From assembly GCF_016858125.1 (NCBI RefSeq), contig NZ_CP064781.1, positions 2,613,501-2,677,500 of the forward strand: a stretch of 64,000 nucleotides of DNA, in the 5' to 3' direction. The first letter of the stretch is position 1, and each line of letters starts with the position of its first letter. Source of the DNA: Azospira restricta. Its GTDB lineage: Bacteria; Pseudomonadota; Gammaproteobacteria; Burkholderiales; Rhodocyclaceae. A program made the translations under genes and the position numbers. Below, piece after piece: positions 16,605-24,805 of the stretch. The notes below the pieces were generated by a model that saw only the letters and a program-made list of their open reading frames with translations, was not told the DNA's origin and made no database searches.

Positions 16605-16701
16605 TACGGACTCCTTGGCATTGACGCGGGATGTGCCCGCGGATGCAGCAATATCCGTGCCGAAATTCCGGGCCGGGCGCCAGGGCGCCGGCCCGGGGCC
16701 G

Positions 16702-17049
16702 TCAACGCAGGCGGATCACCGGATAGGCCGCCAGCGGCGCATGCTGCCAGCGGCGGATGGCGTCGGCGACGGCCGCGGTGCAGCGTGCGGCGATCCGGCG
16801 GATCGGGCTGTCGCCGCAGCACGGGCGGGCGGCGACCACCGCCGGGCGCAGCGCGGAGACCACCACGCGCGGGCTGCCGGCGAGGCGCAGGCGCTGGCCA
16901 GGGAGCAGCAGGTAGTCGCCAGCGGCGCCGGCGGCGGTAATCCACAGTTCGCCCTCGAGGCAATCGACGACGAAGCCGTGGCTGTGCTCGAGCGCCAGCA
17001 GCTCGCGGCCGGCGAGGGTGTAGCGGGTCGGGTTGGCGTTCGCGTTCAT
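16702..17049 (-). CDS. DUF2917 domain protein
   Basis: 115 residues. The N-terminal half matches DUF2917, a small cupin-like beta domain: TRYTLAGRELLALEHSHGFVVDCLEGELWIT and later GDYLLLPGQRLRL (only landmarks quoted). Function is unknown. The start at 17049 is chosen because GGAGGA lies at the ideal distance; an upstream ATG at 17061 has no comparable site. It is divergent from a LysR-type regulator gene, an arrangement that suggests the regulator controls it. Confidence 0.78.
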   Translation of the reverse strand: MNANANPTRYTLAGRELLALEHSHGFVVDCLEGELWITAAGAAGDYLLLPGQRLRLAGSPRVVVSALRPAVVAARPCCGDSPIRRIAARCTAAVADAIRRWQHAPLAAYPVIRLR

Positions 17050-17102
17050 GCTATCCTCCATGCGTGGTTCGCATTCAACTTTCCGTACGGCGGTGCCGTG
17101 AT

Positions 17103-17117
17103 GCCAATCTAGTTGGC
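17103..17117. promoter_or_regulatory. Candidate LysR-type operator in the divergent intergenic region
   Basis: GCCAA-TCTAG-TTGGC is a short dyad (5-bp arms, 5-base spacer) between the divergent DUF2917 and LysR genes. The T-N11-A spacing and location fit a LysR-family autoregulatory site. A direct repeat of ACCGCATG lies closer to the LysR start. This is inference from position and symmetry only. Confidence 0.35.
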
Positions 17118-17169
17118 TTTGTGTGCCGCAACAAACGGAAAAACCGCATGCCATACATGAGGAAACCGC

Positions 17170-18153
17170 ATGGATGAGCGCATCGATCAAGGCGCCCGGG
17201 AACGGCTGCGCCGGCTGCCGTCGCTGGATCCGCTGAAAGGCTTCGAGGCGGCGGCGCGGCACCTGAGCTTCACGCGCGCAGCCGACGAGCTGCACCTGAC
17301 GCAGTCGGCGGTCAGCCGGCAGATCCAGACGCTGGAGGAGCAGCTCGGCGTGCGCCTGTTCCAGCGCGAGGTGCGCCGGCTGCGGCTGACGCCCGAGGGC
17401 GAGACGCTGCTGCGCGTCGTCGGCGAGCTGCTGGAGCGGCTGGCCGACGTCTGCGCCGGCCTGCGCGCCGCGCAGCGCCGGCCGCAGGTGCAGATCACCG
17501 CCGCCGTCGGCATCGCCTCGCTGTGGCTGGTACCGCGGCTGGCCGCCTTCCAGGAGGCGCAGCCCGACGTCGACGTGCGCATCTCGGCCGACAACCGCGT
17601 CGTCGATCTCGAGCGCGAGGGTTTCGACGTCGGCCTGCGCTACCTCGCCGGCGACGACGTGCCGGCCGAGGCGACGCTGCTGTTCGAGGAGGAGGTGTTC
17701 CCGGTGGCCTCGCCGCAGCTCGCGGCGACCCTGCCCAAGCACGTCAGCGCCGACGACTTCTCGCGCATCGTGCTGCTCGCCTACGACGACGACCGCGCCG
17801 CGCCGTGGCTGTCGTGGGAGCCGTGGCTGCTCGGCCTCGGTCTGGCCGGCGCGCGGCCGAAGGCGGTGCTGCGCTTCAATCAGTACGACCAGCTGATCCG
17901 CGCCGCCGAGGAGGGGCAGGGCGTCGCCCTCGGGCGCGGCCCGCTGGTCGCGCGCGCGATCGCCGACGGCCGGCTGAAGCCGCTGGCGGTGCGCCGCGAG
18001 AAGCTGCCGGCGCGCGGCTATTACCTGGTGCGCACGAAGGGCGCCATGCGCCCCGAGGTCGAGCGCTTCGTCGCCTGGCTGCAGGACGAGGCGGAGAAGA
18101 CGGTGCGCAGCATGGGCGGGGGCGCGCTCAGTCCGCCTGCGCGGCGAGCGTGA
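17170..18153 (+). CDS. LysR-family transcriptional regulator (GcvA-like)
   Basis: 327 residues. The N-terminal winged helix-turn-helix (about 17-80) has LDPLKGFEAAARHLSFTRAA and LHLTQSAVSRQIQTLEEQLG, typical of the GcvA/AmpR branch. The rest is a periplasmic-binding-protein-like effector domain with VGLRYLAGDDVPAE and AAEEGQGVALGRGPL. LysR proteins bind T-N11-A dyads and usually control the divergently transcribed neighbour, here the DUF2917 gene. The effector is unknown. Its 3' end overlaps the convergent rlmJ by 26 bases. Confidence 0.93.
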   Translation: MDERIDQGARERLRRLPSLDPLKGFEAAARHLSFTRAADELHLTQSAVSRQIQTLEEQLGVRLFQREVRRLRLTPEGETLLRVVGELLERLADVCAGLRAAQRRPQVQITAAVGIASLWLVPRLAAFQEAQPDVDVRISADNRVVDLEREGFDVGLRYLAGDDVPAEATLLFEEEVFPVASPQLAATLPKHVSADDFSRIVLLAYDDDRAAPWLSWEPWLLGLGLAGARPKAVLRFNQYDQLIRAAEEGQGVALGRGPLVARAIADGRLKPLAVRREKLPARGYYLVRTKGAMRPEVERFVAWLQDEAEKTVRSMGGGALSPPARRA

Positions 18154-18991
18154 AGCCGGCGCCGCCGTCCTCGGCGAGCGCCTCGGCCAGCCAGGGAAGC
18201 GTTTCGCGCAGCGTTTTCTCCAGCGTCCACGGCGGGTTGATCACGAACATGCCGCTGCCGGGCATGCCGAACACGCCCGGCGGCTGCCGGCGCACGGTCA
18301 GCGTCGCGTCCAGCCACGGCCTGCCGGCGGCCGCCGCCAGCGCCTTCAGCTTCTCCGGCAGCGCCTTCGCCTCGGGCTTGGCGAGGATCGGGTACCACAC
18401 CGCGTAGGTGCCGGTGGCGAAGCGCTTCAGCGCCTCCTCGATCGTCTTCACGACGTTGCGGTAGTCGCCTGCGGTCTCGTAGGACGGGTCGATCAGCGCC
18501 AGCGCGCGCTTGGGCGGCGGCGGCAGCAGCCCCTTCAGCCCGGCCAGCCCGTCGCCGTGCGTGACCATCACCTGGCGGCCGCCGTCGCGGAAGTTGTCGG
18601 CGAGCGTCCGGATGTCGGTCGTGTGCAGCTCGAACAGGCGCAGCTTGTCCTCCGGCCGCAGCAGCTTCCAGGCGATCCACGGCGAGCCGGGGTAGGCGTT
18701 GAGCGCGCCGTCGGCGTTGCGCGCGTTGAGCGGGCGCACCGTGTCGACGTAGGCGGCGACCGCCGGCGGCAGGTCGGCGCGGCCCCACAGGCGGGAGATG
18801 CCGCCCTCGTGCTCGGCGAGCTTGGTGGCGTGCCCGGCGTCGAGCGCGTAGAGGCCGGCGCCGGCGTGCGTGTCGATCACCCAGAAAGGCTTCTCCTTCT
18901 GCTTCAGGTAGTCGATCAGTTGCACCAGCACGAGGTGCTTGAGGACATCGGCATGGTTGCCGGCGTGGAAGGCGTGGCGGTAGCTGAGCAT
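18128..18991 (-). CDS. rlmJ: 23S rRNA (adenine-2030-N6)-methyltransferase RlmJ
   Basis: 287 residues starting at MLSYRHAFHAGNHADVLKH, the family hallmark, so the ATG at 18991 is firm. The SAM-dependent methyltransferase fold shows WVIDTHAGAGLY (SAM loop) and the catalytic LALIDPSYE, a DPxY-type N6-adenine motif. RlmJ methylates A2030 of 23S rRNA in the cytosol. The ending has GSGMFVINPPW, typical of the family. Confidence 0.95.
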   Translation of the reverse strand: MLSYRHAFHAGNHADVLKHLVLVQLIDYLKQKEKPFWVIDTHAGAGLYALDAGHATKLAEHEGGISRLWGRADLPPAVAAYVDTVRPLNARNADGALNAYPGSPWIAWKLLRPEDKLRLFELHTTDIRTLADNFRDGGRQVMVTHGDGLAGLKGLLPPPPKRALALIDPSYETAGDYRNVVKTIEEALKRFATGTYAVWYPILAKPEAKALPEKLKALAAAAGRPWLDATLTVRRQPPGVFGMPGSGMFVINPPWTLEKTLRETLPWLAEALAEDGGAGFTLAAQAD

Positions 18992-19026
18992 AGGCGGCTT
19001 CGGTTGGTTGGCGTCGGGCGGGGGGG

Positions 19027-19138
19027 CCTCCCTCCCCTTCAAGGGGAGGGTTGGGGTGGGGATGGGGGGCTGGAAGCGGTCGCCGGCACCGTCCCCCATC
19101 CCCCTCCCGGCCTCCCCCTTGAAGGGGGAGGAGGGGCA
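19027..19138. repeat. Inverted pair of G-rich dispersed repeats forming a large hairpin
   Basis: The left copy (from 19027) reads CCTCCCTCCCCTTCAAGGGG followed by AGGGTTGGGGTGGGGATGGGG. The right copy (to 19138) is a near reverse complement, with CCCCCATCCCCCTCCC and CCCCCTTGAAGGGGGAGG. Each contains its own CCCCTTCAAGGGG dyad. The two form an inverted repeat around about 20 bases between rlmJ and the SpeE-like gene. Elements of this composition recur in the intergenic regions of many high-GC proteobacteria. No gene is seen here. Confidence 0.7.
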
Positions 19139-19224
19139 TCTGTCCGGCGCAGGTCGCCGATTATAAAGGCTCGCCGCCCCGACTCCGGGTAAACTGGCCG
19201 CCCCGCCTTTCGCTGCCCGCCGCC

Positions 19225-20568
19225 ATGACCCCGCGCCAGCTGTTCCTGATCGTCTTCATCGAGGGCTTCTGTTCGCTCGGCGCCGAGGTGCTGGCGCTGC
19301 GCCAGCTGATCCCGCACGTCGGTAGCAGCATCGTCGTCACCGCGCCGACGATCGGCTTCTTCCTGCTCGCGCTGGCGCTCGGCTACGCCTCGGGCGGGCG
19401 CATCGCCGCCGACTTCTCGCGGGTGGTCGCGCGCAATTTCCTGATCTCCGCCTTCCTCGCCGCGGTCGGGCTGGCCGGCAACACCGTGGACGCGATCTTC
19501 GCCCACCTGCCGCCGCCGGTCTTCGCCTACGCCGTGTTCATCGGCGGCGTGCTCTGCCCGCTGGCCTGGCTGCTCGGGCAGACCGTGCCGGCGCTGACCA
19601 ACCTGATGCGCCACGAGCGCGCCGGCGAGAAGGCCGGCTTCGCGCTCTACTGGTCCACGCTCGGCTCCTTCCTCGGTTCGGTCAGCCTGTCGCTCGTGGT
19701 GATGCAGTGGCTCGGCGTCAGCGCCGCGGTGGTGCTGGTAGCGCTGCTGCTGTTCGCCGGCGTCGTGCTGCTGCAGGGGATGCGGCCGCGCGCGCTGGCG
19801 CTGGTCGCTGCCGGCGTCGCCGCCACCTTCGCCGCCAACCAGCGGCTGTGGGTGGTCGGCGAGACCGCCTACGCGAGCTACGCGGTCGAGCCGGTGAAGC
19901 TCGCCGAGGCGGTCGACGCGCGCGCCTTCAAGGTCAACAACTCGGTCTCGTCGCTGATCGACGAAAGCTCGCCGCCGCTGTACGCCCGCTACATCCGCCG
20001 CATGCGGCAGATCCTGCTCGACGAGCTGGCCTTCAGCGGCCGCGAGGTGCTGGTGCTGGGCGCCGGCGGCTTCACGCTGTCGCACGACGAGCCGAAGAAC
20101 CGCTACACCTACGTCGACATCGACCCGGCGATCCGCGAACTGGCCGAGCGGCACTTCCTGAAGGGGACGGCGAACGGCGAGTTCGTCGCCGACGACGCGC
20201 GCCGCTACGTGAAAGCGACCGAACGCCGCTTCGACGCGGTGGTGGTCGACGTCTACACCGCGCGCATGTCGATCCCGGCGCACCTGGTGACGCGCGAATT
20301 CTGGGAGACCAGCAAGCGCGCGCTGAAGCCCGACGGCGTCATGCTCGCCAACCTGATCCTCGACGGCCGGCTGGCGACGCCGTACGCGCGCAACCTGCTG
20401 GCGACGATCGAGTCGGTCTACGGCCGCTGCGGCGTCGACGTGCTGCACCGCGGGCAGGCGGCGAGCAACGTCGTCGTCGCCTGCTACAACGGCCCGGCTC
20501 CGGCGCGCGCCGCGATCTACCGCGACGAGCACAACCCGGCGGACACCGACGTGATCCGCGCCCACTGA
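19225..20568 (+). CDS. Membrane-anchored spermidine synthase-like (fused MFS/SpeE) protein
   Basis: 447 residues. The first 200 or so are hydrophobic, with six to seven likely membrane helices (FIEGFCSLGAEVLALRQL, then repeated Leu/Ala/Val segments). The C-terminal part is a class-I methyltransferase-like fold of the polyamine synthase type. It has EVLVLGAGGFTLSH as the glycine loop, YTYVDIDPAIRELAERHFL with the acidic ribose-binding residue, and ADDARRYVK and AVVVDVY matching the catalytic region. Polyamine synthases transfer aminopropyl groups from decarboxylated SAM; membrane-fused versions have not been shown to do so generally. It is probably monocistronic or co-transcribed with the epimerase gene 13 bases downstream. 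Confidence 0.85.
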   Translation: MTPRQLFLIVFIEGFCSLGAEVLALRQLIPHVGSSIVVTAPTIGFFLLALALGYASGGRIAADFSRVVARNFLISAFLAAVGLAGNTVDAIFAHLPPPVFAYAVFIGGVLCPLAWLLGQTVPALTNLMRHERAGEKAGFALYWSTLGSFLGSVSLSLVVMQWLGVSAAVVLVALLLFAGVVLLQGMRPRALALVAAGVAATFAANQRLWVVGETAYASYAVEPVKLAEAVDARAFKVNNSVSSLIDESSPPLYARYIRRMRQILLDELAFSGREVLVLGAGGFTLSHDEPKNRYTYVDIDPAIRELAERHFLKGTANGEFVADDARRYVKATERRFDAVVVDVYTARMSIPAHLVTREFWETSKRALKPDGVMLANLILDGRLATPYARNLLATIESVYGRCGVDVLHRGQAASNVVVACYNGPAPARAAIYRDEHNPADTDVIRAH

Positions 20569-20581
20569 ACCGGAACCCGCG

Positions 20582-21466
20582 ATGAAGAAACCCGCCGCCC
20601 CCCGCCCCGAACGCCTCGCCGCCGGGCTGATCGAAAGCATCGACTTCCACGGCCTCGCCGCGTTGCGCCTGCGCGTGCCGAGCGGCGCCAGCGCCGTGGT
20701 CAGCGCCTTCGGCGCGCAGGTGCTGTCGTGGACCACCGCCGACGGCCGCGAGCGGCTGTTCCTCTCCGAGCGCGCGGTCTTCGACGGCAGCGCGCCGATC
20801 CGCGGCGGCGTCCCCGTCTGCTTCCCGCAGTTCGCCGGCCTCGGCCCGCTGCCCAAGCACGGTTTCGCGCGCACCCGGACCTGGAGCGAAAGCGGCCGCT
20901 CGACCGGCAAGGACTACGCGATGGTCTCCTTCGCGCTGGAGGACGACGCCGCGACGCGCAGGCTGTGGCCGCACGCCTTCCGCGCGGAGATCACCGTGAA
21001 CCTCGAAAACAACCGGCTCGACGTCGAACTGGGCGTGGACAACACCGGCGACGCGCCGCTGGCGTTTACCGCCGCGCTGCACAGCTACCTGCGCGTCACC
21101 GAGGTCGAGGACAGCTATCTGGAAGGCCTCTACGGCCACGAATACCGTGACGCCGCGCGCGGCGACCGCATCGTCAAGGACACCGGCACCCGGCTCGGCT
21201 TCGAGGGCGAAACCGACCGCGTCTACCACGGCGTCAGGCGGCCGCTGCTGGTGAACGCCGGCAACCTCAGCCTGGGCCTCGACCAGGAAGGCTTCCCCGA
21301 CGTCGTCGTCTGGAACCCGTGGGTCGAGCGCTGCGCCGCGCTCGCCGACATGGCGCCGTCCGGCTGGCGGCACCTGCTCTGCGTCGAAGCCGCCGCAGTC
21401 CGTGTCCCGGTGACGCTGGCGGCCGGCGAGGGCTGGTCGGGGCGGCAGTCGCTGGTGCCGGTCTGA
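20582..21466 (+). CDS. D-hexose-6-phosphate mutarotase (YeaD-like aldose 1-epimerase family)
   Basis: 294 residues with the aldose-1-epimerase beta fold. Diagnostic segments are PIRGGVPVCFPQFAGLG and PKHGFARTRTW, where the Arg and His bind the sugar phosphate. ALHSYLRVTEVEDSYLEG contains the catalytic His, and the late VVVWNPWVE and DMAPSGWRHLLCVEAA contain the catalytic Glu. The family interconverts alpha and beta anomers of glucose-6-phosphate in the cytosol. The ATG is 13 bases after the previous stop. Confidence 0.93.
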   Translation: MKKPAAPRPERLAAGLIESIDFHGLAALRLRVPSGASAVVSAFGAQVLSWTTADGRERLFLSERAVFDGSAPIRGGVPVCFPQFAGLGPLPKHGFARTRTWSESGRSTGKDYAMVSFALEDDAATRRLWPHAFRAEITVNLENNRLDVELGVDNTGDAPLAFTAALHSYLRVTEVEDSYLEGLYGHEYRDAARGDRIVKDTGTRLGFEGETDRVYHGVRRPLLVNAGNLSLGLDQEGFPDVVVWNPWVERCAALADMAPSGWRHLLCVEAAAVRVPVTLAAGEGWSGRQSLVPV

Positions 21467-21562
21467 CGGCAGCGCCGAACCAAGCGCCTGCCGCGGACTC
21501 TCAATCGGTAGTGAGTGTCCGGGGGCGGTGCCACCAAGCGCCTGCCTGACATCCGCATCCCC

Positions 21563-21594
21563 CGTCATTCCGGCGGACGCCGGAATGACGGGAG
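21563..21594. repeat. Perfect 14-bp palindromic repeat (dRS3/REP-like)
   Basis: CCCGTCATTCCGGC and GCCGGAATGACGGG form a perfect stem with a GGAC loop between the epimerase and patatin genes. The core ATTCC...GGAAT dyad is the form taken by dRS3-like and related REP elements dispersed in Neisseria and other betaproteobacteria. It could also work as a terminator for the epimerase gene, though no T run follows. Confidence 0.7.
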
Positions 21595-21625
21595 GCCGGA
21601 CGCTCCGCCACCGGAGGGCTGCGCC

Positions 21626-22768
21626 ATGAAGACCGACAACCCCGCCAGCTGCGCCGTCGAATCTGCCGCCGCCGGCAGCCGCCGCGATCTCCCCGGGCAG
21701 GTCGTCCTCGTGCTGCAGGGCGGCGGCGCGCTCGGCGCCTTCCAGGTCGGCGTCTACGAAGCGATGCATGAAGCCGGCATCGAGCCGGACTGGGTGGTCG
21801 GCACCTCGATCGGCGCCATCAACGGCGCCATCATCGCCGGCAACGCGCCGGGCGAGCGCCTGCCGCGGCTGCGCGAGTTCTGGGCGCGCGCAGCCGGCGG
21901 CGCGACCTCCGCGCCGTTCGCCGCCCTCGACCCCGGTGGCGTCTTTTCGCGGCTCGGCACGCTGCTGCACGGCATTCCCGGCTTCTTCGCGCCCAACCCG
22001 GAGAGCTGGCTCGGCGCCTGCGCGCCGCTCGGCGTCGCCGGCGCCAGCTTCTACACCACCGCGCCGTTGCGCCGGACGCTCGCCGAGCTGGTCGATTTCG
22101 GCCGCATCGCCGGCGGCGGCACGCGGCTGACGCTGGGGGCGGTGAACGCCCGCTCGGGCCGGATGCGCTACTTCGACAGCCGCGACGAGCCGCTTGCGCC
22201 TGACCACGTCCTCGCCTCCGGCGCGCTGCCGCCGGCCTTCCCGGCGGTGCTGATCGACGGCGAGCCGTACTGGGACGGCGGCGTCTATTCCAACACCCCG
22301 ATCGAGGTGGTGATGGACGACGCGCCGCGCCGCGACTCGCTGATCTTCGCCACGCAGCTCTGGCAGCAGGAGCAGGACGACGACGACCCGGCCAGCATCC
22401 AGCAGGTGCTGAGCCGGCTGAAGGACATCCAGTATTCGAGCCGGCACCGCAGCCACGTCGCCCGCCAGCAGCAGATCCACCGCCTGCGCCACATCGTCCG
22501 CGAGCTCGGCAAGCGGCTGCCGGCGGAGGAGCGCGCCCGGCCCGAGGTGCGCGAGCTGATGAGCTGGGGCTGCGGCACGGTGATGCACGTGCTCTCGCTG
22601 CGCGCGCCGCGGCTGGACGGCGAGGACGGCAGCAAGGACATCGACTTCACTGCCGCCGGCATCCGTGCCCGCTGGGACGCCGGCTACCGCCAGGCGCGCG
22701 AGCGCATCGCGGAGGCGCCGTGGGAGGACGCCTTCGACCCGGTGGTCGGGGTCGTGCTGCACGAGTAG
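21626..22768 (+). CDS. Patatin-like phospholipase with DUF3734 tail
   Basis: 380 residues from the ATG at 21626, preceded by GGAGGG; earlier in-frame starts lack a site and cross the palindromic repeat. The patatin fold shows the oxyanion loop LQGGGALGAFQVGVYE, the nucleophile in VGTSIGAING (GxSxG) and the dyad Asp in YWDGGVYSNTP (DGG). The C-terminal third (RLKDIQYSSRHRSHVARQ) matches the DUF3734 extension common in these proteins. Patatins are Ser-Asp acyl hydrolases acting on phospholipids or, in PHA-accumulating bacteria, sometimes on polyhydroxyalkanoate. No signal peptide is evident. Confidence 0.92.
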   Translation: MKTDNPASCAVESAAAGSRRDLPGQVVLVLQGGGALGAFQVGVYEAMHEAGIEPDWVVGTSIGAINGAIIAGNAPGERLPRLREFWARAAGGATSAPFAALDPGGVFSRLGTLLHGIPGFFAPNPESWLGACAPLGVAGASFYTTAPLRRTLAELVDFGRIAGGGTRLTLGAVNARSGRMRYFDSRDEPLAPDHVLASGALPPAFPAVLIDGEPYWDGGVYSNTPIEVVMDDAPRRDSLIFATQLWQQEQDDDDPASIQQVLSRLKDIQYSSRHRSHVARQQQIHRLRHIVRELGKRLPAEERARPEVRELMSWGCGTVMHVLSLRAPRLDGEDGSKDIDFTAAGIRARWDAGYRQARERIAEAPWEDAFDPVVGVVLHE

Positions 22769-22814
22769 GCGCAAGGAGTATGATCCCCGCATCTCCATCG
22801 ACGCAGGGGCGGCA

Positions 22815-24137
22815 ATGAACGAGCGGGGGTTCGGCAAGCGGCTGGCGCAGGAGCTGCCGCGCTGGGAGGCGCAGGGCTGGGTCAGCGCCGAGGGGCGGGC
22901 GGCGATCCTCGCCGATTTCGCGGCACGGCAGGCAAAGCCGGCGTGGGCCTCGGCGCTGGCGCTCGCCGGTGCGGTGCTGCTCGGCGTCGGCGTCATCACC
23001 TGGTTCGCCGCGCACTGGAACGAGATGAGCAAGCTCGCCAAACTCGTCCTCGTCTTCCTCGCCCTGATCGCCAGCCACGCCGGCAACGGCTTCTGCCAGA
23101 CGCGCGGCGCGATGCCGAAGCTGGCGCAGGGCATGGTCCTGCTCTCGGTGTTCTTCTTCGGCGCCGCGATCATGCTGGTCGGGCAGATCTACCACATCGA
23201 CGCGCACTTCCCCGACGGCCTCGCGCTGTGGGCGGCCGGCGGCCTGCTCACCGCCTGGCTGTTCGCCTCGCAGCCGGCGCTGCTGGCGGCATTGGCGCTG
23301 GCCGCGGTGTGGACCTGGAGCGAGCAGTTCGACTACCGCGTGATGAACTGGCCGCTGCTCGGCTTCCTCGCGCTCGCCGCGGTGCCGCTGGCGCGCCACG
23401 ACTGGCCGCTCGCCGCGCGCGGCTGGGGCGGCGTGCTGCTGCTGTGGCTCGCCGGCTGGCACGCGCAGACGTGGATCGGGCCGCTGTGGGATTCGAACGC
23501 GCACCTGCGCCTGTTCGCGCTGCAGGTGCTCGGCGTCGCCGGCCTGTGGACGCTGGCGCAGGCGAGCGCGCAGCCGTTCGCGCGCGCGCTGCGCGGCGAC
23601 TTCCTGCTCGCCGCGCTGGCCGGCGCCTTCCTGTTCACCTTCCCCGATCTCGACCTGCGCCTGTCGCGGCGGGCCGAAGCCGCGTGGCCGTGGCTGGCGG
23701 CGCTGGCCGTCACCGCCGCCTTCTTCCTGGCCGGCGTCGCCCGCCTGCTGCGCGCGAGCGAACTGCCGCCGCCGCGCCGGGCGCTCGCCGCCGCGCTCGC
23801 CGCCGCCTTCGCGCTGCTGCTCGCGGTCGAGGTGGTGGTGCCGCGCAGCGGCAGCGTGCCGGCGCTGTTCTGGAATGCGCTCTTCCTCGCGCTGCTGTAC
23901 TGGGTCGGCGACCTCGGCATCCGCCACGCCGACCGCCAGCTGGTGAACCGCGCCTTCGCCGGCTTCTCGATCTGGGTGCTGGCGCGCTACTTCGACACCT
24001 TCTGGACGCTGTTCGACCGCGCGCTGTTCTTCATGGCCGGCGGCCTCCTGCTGCTCGCCGGCGGCGGCTGGCTGGAGCGGCGGCGGCGGGCGCTGCTGCG
24101 CGAGATCGAGGGCAACGACGGCAGGGGGCAAGCATGA
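22815..24137 (+). CDS. DUF2157 polytopic membrane protein
   Basis: 440 residues. A short soluble N-terminus (FGKRLAQELPRWEAQGWVS) is followed by about ten to twelve hydrophobic helices. The DUF2157 landmark is ALAGAVLLGVGVITWFAAHW, with an aromatic HWNEMSK at the first loop. Function is unknown. The stop overlaps the start of the next gene (ATGA at 24134-24137). The pairing of a DUF2157 protein with a GDYXXLXY protein is recurrent in proteobacteria, so they probably work together at the inner membrane. Confidence 0.85.
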   Translation: MNERGFGKRLAQELPRWEAQGWVSAEGRAAILADFAARQAKPAWASALALAGAVLLGVGVITWFAAHWNEMSKLAKLVLVFLALIASHAGNGFCQTRGAMPKLAQGMVLLSVFFFGAAIMLVGQIYHIDAHFPDGLALWAAGGLLTAWLFASQPALLAALALAAVWTWSEQFDYRVMNWPLLGFLALAAVPLARHDWPLAARGWGGVLLLWLAGWHAQTWIGPLWDSNAHLRLFALQVLGVAGLWTLAQASAQPFARALRGDFLLAALAGAFLFTFPDLDLRLSRRAEAAWPWLAALAVTAAFFLAGVARLLRASELPPPRRALAAALAAAFALLLAVEVVVPRSGSVPALFWNALFLALLYWVGDLGIRHADRQLVNRAFAGFSIWVLARYFDTFWTLFDRALFFMAGGLLLLAGGGWLERRRRALLREIEGNDGRGQA

Positions 24138-24721
24138 ACCTGTGGCTGAAGATTTCGCTGCTCGCCGCCGTGCAGGTCGCCGCGCTGGCGACGATGATCG
24201 CCGACAAGCAATGGACGCTGAACCGCGGCACCCAGGTCGTGCTGCAGACCGAGCCGGTCGACCCGCGCTCGCTGTTCATGGGCGACTACGCGCGCCTCAA
24301 CTATTCGATCAGCCGGCTGCGCCTCGACGGCGACGACGCGGTCGGCGGCGACCGGGAGTTCGCGCGCCACGACACCGTCTGGGTCGCGCTGAAACCGGAC
24401 CCGGCCGGCGCCCGGGCGGTCTCGGTGCACCGCGAGCGCGCCGCGGTGCCGGCCGGCCTGCTCGCGCTGAAGGGTGAGGTGAGCTACGTCGCCGACCACG
24501 ACTGGGACCGCGCCAGCAACACCTCGGTCAAACGGCGCACGCTGCAGGTGCGCTACGGCATCGAGCAATACTATGTGCAGGAAGGCACCGGCCGCCAGAT
24601 CGAGCGGCCGCAGGGCGGCGAGAAGGTGTCGATCCTGGCGGCGGTGGACAGCCGCGGGAAGGCGGGGATTCTCGGGGTGCTGCTGGATGGGAAGCTGCGG
24701 TATCGGGAGACGCTGTTTTGA
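24134..24721 (+). CDS. GDYXXLXY domain protein
   Basis: 195 residues. One N-terminal hydrophobic helix (LKISLLAAVQVAALATMI) is followed by a soluble, probably periplasmic domain containing the name-giving motif GDYARLNYSI. It is preceded by VDPRSLF, and a late region KRRTLQVRYGIEQYYVQEG is also visible. No reaction is known. It is translationally coupled to the upstream DUF2157 gene by a 4-base overlap. Confidence 0.85.
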   Translation: MNLWLKISLLAAVQVAALATMIADKQWTLNRGTQVVLQTEPVDPRSLFMGDYARLNYSISRLRLDGDDAVGGDREFARHDTVWVALKPDPAGARAVSVHRERAAVPAGLLALKGEVSYVADHDWDRASNTSVKRRTLQVRYGIEQYYVQEGTGRQIERPQGGEKVSILAAVDSRGKAGILGVLLDGKLRYRETLF

Positions 24722-24757
24722 GGGCGGTGCTGGCCACTATTTGCAAAAGAAATAAAG

Positions 24758-24782
24758 AAATAGGGGACACACCACGTTTTCT
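24758..24782. repeat. Dispersed GGACAxACCACG element, copy 1
   Basis: AAATAGGGGACACACCACGTTTTC lies just upstream of the CSD-DUF1294 gene. It is nearly identical to the copy at 54351-54375 (AAAAAGGGACAGACCACGTTTTT). Such GGGACAGACCACG elements with flanking A and T runs are scattered through many beta- and gammaproteobacterial genomes. Their function is not established. Confidence 0.65.
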
Positions 24783-24805
24783 TCCTGGAACGTAACCAGA
24801 AAATC

